64,000 nt of DNA from Adineta vaga. Taxonomy: Eukaryota > Rotifera. Below, piece after piece: positions 11,543 through 22,222 of this stretch; the stretch's first letter is position 1, and each line of letters begins with the position of its first letter. The notes beneath the pieces are model-generated. The model ran no database searches. It was given only the letters and a program-made list of their open reading frames with translations, and had not been told where the DNA came from. The translations under genes and the position numbers were made by a program. The stretch is taken from contig CP075494.1 of assembly GCA_021613535.1 (NCBI GenBank), forward strand, positions 4,836,001 through 4,900,000. The letters are read 5' to 3'.

Positions 11543-13284
11543 TTATTGTTGTTCATCTTCATTAAAAACTTCAAGAGGCAAAACTACACCATGAATTAAC
11601 GAAGAACGATTTTTTCGTTGATAAAAATAAGAAATAGCATTTGAAATAATATAAAGAACGATTGATATTAATATACAAACAATTAAAAGTGTTGGAAAAT
11701 GATTTGGATTCTTATCCATGATAATACCTAAAATATCTCGAAAATATTTTCTCTTTAAAATAAACATACAAAACACTTTTACCGGCTAGTTTTTGAAATG
11801 CAATAGCACCAAGTCCTGCTCCACAAAGAAGTAAAGCAAGAAGTACGGGTACGACATTTAATCGTTGATTAATTAAACTTAATGATAAAGGAAATAATGG
11901 TGCAAAAACAAAACCAGTTGCCGCACCAAGAATAAATAAAGTTGTACTTGTCAAACCAATTGTCCATACAACAATAAGCCAAGCAATTGCAAGGCATAAA
12001 CCTCCAAACCAAATAAAATTCAAACACATGTTAACAGAGAACCAAATCGATAGAATAGCTCCAATTAATCGACCAATCTAGATTTTGAAAAATAAAATTT
12101 TCTCAATATATCTTCACATCAATACGAATTTTGAAAAACTTACCGAATAGGAAAGCCAATAGAGAATAACATCCCGGCTTGCAACACTATTCGATAGATG
12201 AAATTGTTCTGATTTTAGATAAGAAAAAAAGAATCGAGAGAAAGTTTGATCATCTCCACTGACAAAAAATATATAACAAATAAATAGAATCGAAAGAATT
12301 AAACCATATTGAAAATCACCATTACCAAATGTACGAGGAGAATAGGGAGAAACAATTTCTCTTACAGTTTCACCATGATTATTAAGAGTATTATAATCAA
12401 ACTAAATTATTATGAAATTTTTCACACAAATTTTCTCTTTCATTTCTCATTACCTGTCCACCTTCGGTTTGTTCTCTTGGATTTCTTAATTTCCGAATGT
12501 AAAACAACGCATGTCCAATTGCAACTAAGAAACATAATGCAGCAGTAATAGAATATGGAATAATCATAGCAGTAATATTGATCGATGAACTTTTATCAAC
12601 AAGAAACGAACGAACAAGTAAATTGACTAATATAGCACCGATACCATATCCTAATTGGGTCATATTTAATGGAGCAGCTGCCTTGTCATTCCACATGGTT
12701 AATAAGATATTCATTCCACCTATATAAAAATTGAGATTATTTCATGTTTAATCGTTTTCTTAGAAAGTATTTAAACTATACCTAAATCGGTCAAACTTTG
12801 AGCAATTCCTTGAATAAAAAATAGAACATACATTAATATTAATGATGTAACAAATGGAGTTGCAAAAACCACTAAAATAATACAAAGAACTATGATTTCT
12901 CTTTTATACATAGAATGAACTTGTTACCAATGGCTGACAACATAAAAGCACATATCAAAAGTCCTTCGGAATATTTTTTTACAATATTTTGTAAAATAAC
13001 ACCAAAAATATTAGCAATTAAATAACCAGTAGCTCTAGCTGCTAATATTGAACCAATACCACTAAAATCGACTCGAATATTTGCAGCAATATTTGACATC
13101 GTTGGACCGATTAATTCGAGGTGAAAACCCTCGAAAAAAAAACGAATAGTTTATTTTATTACATGTAAAAACTTACTAATATGATCCATGTTACAACGAG
13201 AAATGCAGTTTGGATTAAATTCTGACGATGATTTATATAAAATCTGAATCCAGATAGAGATTGTTCGATCGGCGTTATTGACAT
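11543..13284 (-). CDS. MFS transporter, NaGLT1/MFSD4-like (tandem copy 2)
   Basis: Starts at ATG 13282-13284 and ends at TAA 11543. Seven exons parallel copy 1. The first-exon protein is similar to that of copy 1 (IEQSLSGFRFYI against IEQSPPGIRIYL). Shared blocks are GFHLELIGPTM in helix 1, QLGYGIGAILVNLLVRSFL in the middle and FAPLFPLSLSLINQRLN near the end, followed by a short hydrophilic acidic tail (VFNEDEQQ). Intron 1 is only about 46 bp. As for copy 1, the fold and a plasma-membrane solute-carrier role are supported by the family, while the substrate is unknown. The two copies have diverged substantially but keep all introns, so the duplication is not recent. Confidence 0.7.
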
Positions 13285-14256
13285 TTATTATGCGATTTTA
13301 TTATTCAAATAGCGAACAGATAAAACCTACAAAAATAAAAATTTCAGTTCAAAAAATATTTCTTCGCGAGTAAAAGAAAGCAATGACAAGTAATACACCA
13401 TGTGCGTTTGTGTCAAACAAAACAAAATTTAGTTGACAGAACAGAACGAGTAAAGAAAGGCAACACCATTATAGTCATGAACGATACACGGGTTTGTCAC
13501 CTTTTTTTTCTTTCCTTATTCATATTACAGAGGAGAAGAAATGATGACGGCCATCGTAGATGGAGCACACATGTCGAAGTTATTCCAAGTTAAGAATATT
13601 AATATAGTTCAGTCTATGAAACACAAATAAGTTAATTGATCAAATGATAAAGAAAAGAGTACAAACAGATAAATGAGATTCGTCTTCCTTCTGCATTCCT
13701 AATTCACTACTAAAGTTATACGTTGAAGCCTTAGATCTCAATGTGATAGGATTCAATCTGTTTTTAAAATACAAAATACTTTTTTATGATAAACAAACTA
13801 GTTATTACATGCATGGTTCTACTTTTCTCTTAATTATTCAACAACATCTGATGAATCGTACAATGTAAGAACGTGAATTCAAGATAATGTTCTAGAAAAT
13901 AGGAAGCTAACTCATATATTAGTATGTTTACGAATTTAAACGAAGCAATCCCCAACATTTACTATTCAAATAAATCTTATTTTAAATATATCATTGGCAA
14001 GAAATTCGACTCTCATTATTGCATGATGTACATACACTGGATAAGTCCCGATGTGATCCAGGTGAGGAAGTTCAGTTTAAAAATTGAGTAATTCAATTCT
14101 TTTCAAATAGAGACGACTATCAAGTCGGGGAAAGACCTGTGTCTATTCTTACAAATATTTGTGAGACTTTTATGACATATATATGTTGACGTTATGTGAA
14201 GATCGAATTACAACAAAAAGCAAACATATCAAAACCTATATATTGACAGACAAATT
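13285..14256. other. Intergenic, 972 bp
   Basis: Lies between the divergent MFS and EGF-protein genes. AT-rich; I see no convincing gene, RNA or repeat. A 63-codon open frame at 13402-13593 shows no signal peptide, splice context or family motif. Confidence 0.5.
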
Positions 14257-15185
14257 ATGGCTGGAGATATTCGTCTTCGAACAAGTACGAGAAGAAAAAA
14301 AAACTACGCAATGGATTTTTCACTGATCGCCATTCTTCTAATGATCATTGTCAATTTTGCTCAATCAAGTTCTACTACAAATTCATGCTCAAACTATTGT
14401 TCTCCGGGTGGTGCTTGTCTGAAAACGAAAGAAGGTCCAAAATGTATCTGTTTACCAGAATGGACAGGAGTACGTTGTGAAATTCAACAAACAGTTGGAT
14501 TAACCAATCGAATGAGCTCATCTAAAGTCGATCAAATACATCTTCGAAATAATTTATGTGCTTCTATTCCACCGAATTATTGCAACTATAACGGAGAATG
14601 TTATGTAAATGGTGCTTTCCAATTTGCATGCCAATGTCGATATCCATTTGTCGGCGAGTTTTGTAAAGATGTATCAGGTAATTGCAAAAAATCCATGTCT
14701 CTCGGTACCAATGTGCAAGTTTTTCTATCATAGAATGCCACGAATTTTGTTTAAATTACGGATCATGCCTTATTGATAGTTCTGGTAGACCATTTTGTCT
14801 ATGTCAATCCGGCTGGGAAGGTACACGTTGTCAAAAACCAAATGCAAATATAATACAACCGAGTTTACCATGCACTATGTTACCTAATTATTGTAAGTCT
14901 GGAGGAATGTGCATCTCCTATCCAACACTTCATTGTGTATGTCCATCAAAATTTACTGGTCCACAATGCGAAACTTTGATAACTACGGGACCGGTCATTC
15001 CACCAACTGGTAGGTGATTTGAAGTTCGATGTTACAATGCTATTTTTTCTTTTGATTTATTAGGAAATTGTATGCCTACGACATGTAAAAATGGTGCTAC
15101 ATGTCATAACACTGGTGATTCTTATTTCTGTCATTGTCAAGGAGCATATACTGGAAAAAACTGCGATATTCCTCTTAGTGGTTAA
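14257..15185 (+). CDS. Secreted protein with five EGF-like domains
   Basis: Three exons (14257-14677, 14734-15009, 15064-15185), both introns phase 1, give 273 residues. A hydrophobic stretch at residues 22-36 (SLIAILLMIIVNFA) acts as signal peptide or anchor; translation from the second ATG at 14311 would give a cleaner signal peptide. Five six-cysteine EGF units follow, with endings such as CLPEWTGVRC, CRYPFVGEFC, CQSGWEGTRC, CPSKFTGPQC and CQGAYTGKNC. Phase-1 introns at EGF borders are typical of exon-shuffled extracellular proteins. None of the units shows the complete calcium-binding signature. Likely an extracellular adhesion or matrix protein; no specific orthologue is recognised. Confidence 0.82.
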
Positions 15186-15419
15186 AATAAAACTATTGGT
15201 GAATTCTTTTTAATATAACTAACACTTTTTTGCTATTTTAATAATCATTTTTTAAATTTAATCAAGAAGACAATAAACTTTGAATAATCAATGATGTGAG
15301 AAAGGCTCACTAATGTGATTTTGTTAAGATCGTATCATAAGAAAAGATGCAGTATTTATTATTTTATTATAGTGAAAGTTAGAGTTCGAGACATAAAAAT
15401 GTTGAACTACAGTTCATTT

Positions 15420-15709
15420 TTACCATTGACGATATTGATAACCATATTGAACACCATATGTACCATATCCATAACTACCAACACCAGGAGCACCTCCAAT
15501 AATTTGACCAACAGTTGGATTAGGATTTCCACCCATCATATTATCCATCAATTCACCATATGCACCTAAATATTAAACTTGTATGAATATATTGTCTCAA
15601 GATTGTATTACTTACTATTTAATCCACCAGGCACATTTTGTTCAATCCATAAATCGGATATCAATTCATTGGTCATAGCAGGATTACGATAGTTATTATA
15701 ACCGTACAT
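15420..15709 (-). CDS. Small Gly/Tyr/Pro-rich protein, MYG family member 1
   Basis: Two exons (15709-15616, 15565-15420; phase 1) encode 79 residues. The N-terminal half carries ELISDLWIEQNVPGGLN, the second exon starts with a LMDNMMGGNPNPTVGQ block, and the tail is rich in Gly, Tyr and Gln. Two other genes here (16420-16706 and 43049-43374) have the same exon layout, the same intron phase and the same two conserved blocks. No signal peptide is evident. I do not recognise the family; the low-complexity tail resembles structural or annexin/calpain-type N-terminal Gly/Tyr tails, but no function should be assigned. Confidence 0.7.
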
Positions 15710-16419
15710 GTTTGAGAACAGAGAAACGTTTTTTTTACCGTTTACAATTGATAAAATTAAGAAAGTGGATTATCTGTTTATATACTAAATTTTGTTCTGT
15801 TCTAATATGATTCACAGATAATCAAGCAAAAAAATACAATAGGATTGACTAATATCTGTCAATGGTTTATGTATAGATCGATTCATTTCTACTCCTACGT
15901 TGATAAATTATATAATCTCATTCATATTTATGAATCCTCTTTAGAATAGATTTATTATTCATTTCTCTCTTTTCATCCTGACAAGATTGCTAATATTCAA
16001 TGAACAATAGTGCGGGATTATATATAATTCACCTATTCAGGAATCATAGACAATAATAAACATCAAAACTGAATGTGGTGGGATTCTTTCTATTACAAGA
16101 GATTCTATAATTATAGATAGTTTCGAAATTCATAAAATGAAACTATTTTGGAAGATTTCATCACTTCGCAAATTTTATCGTGCTATTATTTATCATCTAT
16201 GGATAACTCAACGTTGTACATCACAAAGTGGACAACATCATTACGGAAAGTTTTATTTAGATGCATAAATAAACTTATTCATTTCTTTTGGTTCATATAG
16301 TAGACGGATCTATATTAAATTTCAATCAAAGAGACGAAGATAAATAAACATAATTATGGAATCATGATACAGAATGCAATCAGTTTATTATTTACAAGAA
16401 AAATTGATTATATACAAAT
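15710..16419. other. Intergenic, 710 bp
   Basis: Spacer between the two tandem MYG-family genes. AT-rich, no coding signal or repeat noticed. Confidence 0.45.
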
Positions 16420-16706
16420 TTATCGAATGTATTGATAGCCATAAACAGGACGATAATATGTTTCATATCTATAGCCAGTCATAGATCCATATCGTTGACC
16501 AAGAGTTGGATTAGGATTTCCACCCATCATATTATCCAAGGTTTGACCAAGAGGACCTAGAATATGAGATATATGTATTGATGAATACAATAGATTAAAT
16601 GTATTCACTTACTACTTAATCCACCAGGAACATTCTGTTCAATCCATAAATCCGAAAGTAATTCATTGATAACAGCTGGATTACGATAAGCGTTTAAACC
16701 GTACAT
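16420..16706 (-). CDS. Small Gly/Tyr/Pro-rich protein, MYG family member 2
   Basis: Two exons (16706-16613, 16556-16420) encode 76 residues. Exon 1 has the same length as in member 1 (94 nt) and reads NELLSDLWIEQNVPGGLS; exon 2 contains LDNMMGGNPNPTLGQ and ends in a Tyr/Arg-rich tail (YYRPVYGYQYIR). The conserved first exon and second block against a diverged tail suggest that the two blocks are the functional parts. Tandem with member 1, 710 bp apart on the same strand. Function unknown. Confidence 0.7.
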
Positions 16707-17164
16707 GTTTGAATCGAATTAAATGTTTACTTACAATATATGAATAAAACAAGTTTTAATCGGCACTTATATACATAAGTTTTGTCCCCTCATGACACAC
16801 AGATAGATACGTAAAATAAGTTATTGACGCATGACTACTATTCTGTATTTAGCGATGACGTATAGATGTAGAGTGACGTTTATATTCATGTTCTGTTTCA
16901 TTCATGAGTAGTTTAGATGCACCAAACTTGTAAACTATAATACGTCATATAATATCATCGAAATGACGATTCAAGAATGAATTTAATTGAGTTTTTGGAT
17001 AAGTACTATACTAACTCATGAAACAACGACGTCATCAACATGAAAACGCATATTGAGTCGTGTAGTTTTTTGCATTTGTAAAACGAATTGCAAAGATGTG
17101 AACTGATCCATCACTGTGTTTTCGATCCTTTTTTTTTTTCATTAAGAAGTAAGTATTCCTAAAC
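16707..17164. other. Intergenic
   Basis: Upstream region of MYG member 2. No coding sequence or repeat recognised. Confidence 0.45.
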
Positions 17165-17530
17165 AACTACTACTAGTAGAACCAATATTGCGAAACCTAC
17201 ACTGAATCGAAATACAGGATGCATTGCAGTTTAAAGCAGAAGAGTTCTCTAAAAACAAGAAAACTATCATATAAATTATACAAGTAAGTTTTTAAAGGTT
17301 TCTGTCATTTTCAAAGTTCAAATTACAATAACTATATTTGAAAAGACGGACAGAGAGTAAAGAACGTACTTCATCACTCTCCACTCATTTTTCTCGCATC
17401 GCTTCTAGCAAAAATTGTACTCAGAATGAATTTCATATATACTCTCTTTTATTTTCATGCAAGTTTTGTTTTCTTTGCATGCAAATCATCGATCATAGAT
17501 CATTATTTTATATTGATTATGTATATGTAG
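17165..17530 (-). pseudogene. Orphan duplicate of the promoter and first exon of the 24247 gene
   Basis: On the minus strand an ATG at about 17219-17221 reads MHPVFRFSVGFAILVLLV. It matches the start (MHPLLRFGIGFGICAIIVIV) of the membrane protein at 22223-24247. Upstream DNA is also similar: the ATATATACTCTC..CATTTTCAT..CATGC..ATCGATCA series at 17440-17500 recurs at 24590-24640. No later exons follow, so this is a truncated duplicate. Confidence 0.55.
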
Positions 17531-17943
17531 TTTAAAATCTTTGTCAAACACGTGGCTTTCAGTCAATAACAACCTATTTCACAATCGTATATACTTCGAA
17601 TCGAATGCATTAGTTGATAATTCTTTTACAAAAAATTTCCGATTGAAAACATTTAGTTATCGTACAATAAAGCATGATACCGAAGAAGAAAGATTCTCCA
17701 CAGTTCAATGACAGATTTCAAACAATTGATATTAAATGTAAATCTCTATCTTGTTATTTGACCAGGTAGTATGAACATAACTTAAAGTAGAATGATTCTC
17801 GAATTCATTATATCTTCATTCGCGATTATTATGTATTGAAATATGTACATTGACAAAGTATAAAGAGGAAATAGATCTATAATACGACTAAAGTTACATC
17901 TGTGACTATCGCGTACGCTGCAATATTTGTTTGTCTCAAATCA
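17531..17943. other. Intergenic
   Basis: Downstream of the GPCR gene's stop. Nothing recognisable. Confidence 0.45.
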
Positions 17944-19028
17944 TTAATAACGAGTCATTGATTGATTTAAAGACATACGAAATGGTAATGATTGTTGTTT
18001 AATGGAGATTCTGGTATTAGGTTGAATTTGATTTCGTTGTTTGAGACAATAATAGAAGAAACGTTCACGAACTATTTGACGAAAACGACTTGAAGCAAGA
18101 AGAAATACATAAAAACTACCCTACATTAAATGATACATTTAATTCAATTGAACAAATCGAACTTACTCCAAAATTAAAAACACCTAATAAACTTGTGATT
18201 GTTAAAAACATAAAATCTTTGTCTAATTGTTCATTATCTTTGATTAAATTTGATGTTACCAAGATATATGTATTATAAATGCCATACGGTATTGTTGAAA
18301 TAACGACAAGTATAAGTTGTAAACAAACCATTAGAACTAATTGACGATCAGCACCGACGATTTGACCACTATGAGTTAATCGACGGATATTTCGATAAGC
18401 AAGAAAACCAAATGTAATCAATATAATTGTTGGAAATGCCATTAAAACACAAAAGAAATGTACTGTCGACCAATAAATTGTCAAACTTTCATTATTAATA
18501 ACACATTTATTCGATCTAAACAAAATATATATTCGATAACAAGTTTCTTAAAAATAAAAAAACTTACTGTATTTCATTATAAATCAAAAAAGGGATACTA
18601 TGAACATGCCAACAAATAACACAAACAAAAACAACTCGACAAGCTATTTTCATGGTACTTAACTGCCGTAATCGAGCATGACGTGATGTAACTAAATATT
18701 GATCAATTGTTGCCAATGCTTCACATGTTAATGCTAATGGTGCATAAGTTGCAATAATAAATTGACGAATTTTACACCAAAGAATGGATGAACGTGTTAA
18801 ATCATTATTAAAACCAATACTAAGAATTCGCGTTGTTATTGCAATCGTTAAATGAATAGAATTGGCAACAACGGCACATAATAAATAGAATGTCGATGAT
18901 GTTTGTCGATAGGATCGTACAGTTGAGAAAATTATAATATTTAATATATTACCGATGATTCCAAAAGTTAAAAATGGAATACCAAAATATTGAGCATAGA
19001 TCATGGAAATATATCTCCACAGTGCCAT
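17944..19028 (-). CDS. Class A GPCR, FMRFamide/neuropeptide-receptor-like
   Basis: Three exons (19028-18568, 18515-18167, 18120-17944; phases 2 and 0) encode 328 residues with seven hydrophobic helices. Helix 1 has GIIGNILNIIIF with the class A GN motif. Helix 3 ends in ATIDQYLVTS, where DQY stands in for DRY. Helix 4 carries CWHVHSIPF, and helix 7 reaches LLGVFNFGGSFYVFLLASSRF. The helix 7 NPxxY motif is degenerate. This type of receptor, with very short N-terminus and IDQY, is common in bdelloid genomes and usually annotated FMRFamide-receptor-like. The ligand is unknown. Two decayed relatives lie at 27484-28515 and 56040-56910. Confidence 0.8.
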
Positions 19029-19336
19029 CTCGAATGATGAATGAGTATACTATCGTTGACTTAATTCTCTGTCGAATGGAATTTATGTCAGAGACGAAAA
19101 TATATACCAGAAGTAAAAAAGGAATATTTTGTTGAATGAGTACTTTCACCTCATTCTATTTTTAACAGTAATAATAATTATTATGCTTAAGAATATTGTT
19201 TTGATTACTATAAGTAAAATATTCAAACCTAATTAGTAATAAAAAAAAAGTATGTCGATGAGAAAGACCAATTTCATCATGGAAAGAACCTGTGGAGATG
19301 TAGACGTTAAGCTTTTCTTTCAACATATAATCAAAG
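19029..19336. other. Intergenic
   Basis: Upstream region of the GPCR. No further feature seen. Confidence 0.4.
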
Positions 19337-19530
19337 TTGGATGTTTTAAATATGAGTTTGATTTAACTTATCCAATTCATTTTAATTAAATTATAGATCA
19401 ACATGTATATCATAAGAATCTATTCAAAGAATGAATCGAACCTTATTTGCATTGATGCCACTTGCAACAATTATTGTAAGAGTTGAAAGTTTCACGTTAG
19501 TACTATGCAACTGGAGATTAAACACAAATG
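19337..19530 (+). pseudogene. Relic third copy of the two-helix membrane protein family
   Basis: GCFKYEFDLTYPIHFN followed by an in-frame TAA matches the family block GC..EFDSTYPVHLN. About 100 bp later LCNWRLNTN matches the PCSWRLN block. The two membrane helices between them are missing. Lies 0.6 kb upstream of the intact copy at 20117. Confidence 0.6.
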
Positions 19531-20116
19531 TAACGTATGAAGGGTATTATGAGAACCCACATAATAAAGATGCTTTGCATAATGTATGTCTTTCAATCTC
19601 CGATAGACAAAGTAATTATACATTAGAAAATGACTCGATAAGTGGATTTTGTTCACCAAGTGAAAAAATGCTGTTCTTTCTTTTCTGATGAATCAGCATT
19701 ATCTTTTGATCAAATTTTCCTTTCGATTGCATTCATTGGCTGATATTCGTACACGTATTTTTCCTTCCTTTTGCATACATACCAGAGTCATAAGAAAAAA
19801 CACGTCAACATGAATATATTAAATCCATCACAAACTGACGACAAAGGATGAAAAAGTCAATAAATAAGCGATATATATACTTTGACTACCAAAAGAAAAA
19901 AACTCGTTGTGATAAACTTGTATTCTATTTTTTCTTTCTGTCGATAGAAGACGGATTGTTATTGTTAATGTCGAATGTCTCTATATGAGAAAGAGAAGTT
20001 TTAAATCCCATCGTTTTTATTTTATCAGTAATGTGATAGGCAAAAGAAGAAAATGAACTTTCATAATAACATCTTTTTTTTTTGTCTCTTTATTTTAGAT
20101 TGAACCGATACGAAAC
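19531..20116. other. Intergenic
   Basis: Between the relic and the intact family copy; presumed promoter of the latter. Nothing else recognised. Confidence 0.4.
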
Positions 20117-20976
20117 ATGATTGGATTTCCGAGTAATCTAAATTCTATACATATACCAATGATTCCGAGTATGTAAATTCTAAAGTTTATTTATTTATTT
20201 ATTTATAAAAATTTCTTTTGTTATTTTCTATGAATAGAAGGATGTTTAAAAGCTGAATTTGATTCAACTTATCCCGTTCATCTAAATGGTATTATTAGTC
20301 AAGATGAATTTCATCAATCAATTCAAAATATCAATCGAGCAATATCTTCAAATAAAACTTTACTTATAATTTATATGATTATTTTTATGTTGGGTATTAT
20401 CGGTGGTATAATATGTTTTATAGTTGGTGGAGTAACAGCAATTCATACAGCTCGTTACACATTTTCAATTTTAATGACAATCGGATTTCTTTTAACATTT
20501 GCTGGTTCATTGATATTTAGTATTGGAATGTTTATGATTCATTCAAAACGTACAACAAATCTACGACAAATTGTTACACAAGAATCATTGAAATATTCAT
20601 CAAGATCACCAGTTCCATGCAGTTGGAGATTGAATATTGTTAACAGTTGGAATAGAGGATTTGGATATCATCGAAATGGTCAATCGACTTATAATGTAAA
20701 TATAGAATAGATTTGGATATCTTATGTCTTTTGATCTATTTTTAGTTAGTCATTGATATTGGTAATTATGTAACTCCTCCTCATGGAAGTGCAGTATATT
20801 ATTCAAATCAAATTCCATCACAGCCTGTTATAGGATTTGGAGGAAATGATCATTATACACCTCCACCTTATTCAGCTCAAGTAGGAATGCAAGTTTGTTC
20901 TCGATGTGGTGTAGCAAGACAAGATTTAACCAATAAAATGTGTTCATCATGTGGACAAATGTTTCATCAATATTAA
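20117..20976 (+). CDS. Two-helix membrane protein with C-terminal zinc ribbon (family copy 2, intact)
   Basis: Three exons (20117-20168, 20238-20695, 20746-20976) give 246 residues. Order: leader MIGFPSNLNSIHIP, block AEFDSTYPVHLNGIIS, two long hydrophobic helices (about 61-85 and 92-116), a basic SSRSPVPCSWRLN segment, a Pro/Tyr-rich linker with a PPPYSA motif, and a terminal zinc ribbon (CSRC..CSSC). The PPPY could bind WW domains; that is inference. Exon 1 and 2 lengths equal those of copy 1, so the pair is clearly paralogous. The zinc ribbon distinguishes it from truncated copy 1. Function unknown. Confidence 0.75.
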
Positions 20977-22222
20977 AGATTTTGATTATTTTTTAAAATG
21001 AAATATAAAATAAATATTGAGCTCTTATCATCGTTATAATTATAACATGAAACAATTCATTCTTTGACAGTTAATTTGCTTGAATATTTGCTTTTTGTAA
21101 TTGTCGTGAACATTCCTGTTTGTCTAGGTTAAAATCGATATTTATGAAATTAAATAAACAAATAACAATCTAACTTTTATATTTTTAGTCACGTAGAAAT
21201 AGATCAGTAAGATAAATCTACCCAAATTAGTAGTTAATTTACTTTCTTTTCTCTATAAAAAAAATACCTGGAATGTCATCACATGTTCAAAGACGTCATT
21301 TTCAGTTCGCACATATAAAAATAAGTGTTCTATTTAACATTCTATCATTACAATGTCAATATTAACAATTCATCTTTGTTATCGTTGGAAATTTAATAAA
21401 TATAATTATGTATTTGATAAGTGTGTCAGTATATAGTTCATATCATTGTTCTTTGTTTCGGTTGTCTTACACGAATTTTTATTACATCAACTGGATTTGA
21501 TTTGACACGTTATTCATTATTTTTCTGTAAATTTTGTATTTATTTCTTTGTCACTGGCAAATATAAACTAGAATCTCCTTTTATTGATGTTGTCTTGTTT
21601 TGTGAGTAAATATATAACTTCTTCTTCAATATGTTTAGTCATGTGAACACATATAGTCATAGAATTGTACTAGAAGTACGAATGTAAGGAATGAATTTGT
21701 GATTGTTTTTAGTTGGATTGCAGATACATGAATTACTAAAAAATGAGGTCGTTTCTGTTCAAATAATAGAAATAGATTAGAAAAATTACTTTTAAGAAAA
21801 CTAATGCATTGAAAATTGTTTTCGTCGTATCGTACATAAGTGTAATTATAATTCAATAAAATTTATTTCTTCGGTTCAAACAGTTTCTAATAATTCACTA
21901 ACGAAAGCAATATTTTTTATCTAACGTAAAATAAATAACCAGAAAAAAAGTCCAATTCTGATCCATTTTGTTCTTATTGAACGTGAATTTGTCTATCAGA
22001 TGATAAACGAGTATTGTTCTTGATTAAAAGTGAAACGGCTGTATGTTCATGCATATATTTATCTGTTCTGTTAATATCAAGTTGAAAGTGGAATACAATA
22101 TCGATTCATAAAATATAAAGCTGCAAAAAAGAAAATCGTAATATTTTGCGTACAAACACACGAATTAATTAAAGACATACAAGCTGATACTGACAAAACA
22201 AGAAGCAATCACAATGAGGTTC
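20977..22222. other. Intergenic, 1.25 kb
   Basis: Between convergent genes. Only short unsupported frames (for example at 21421 and 21635) and AT-rich sequence; no repeat or RNA gene noticed. Confidence 0.45.

Noticed and set aside
13402-13593. 63-codon plus-strand frame
   Set aside because: Isolated, basic, with no domain or splice support.
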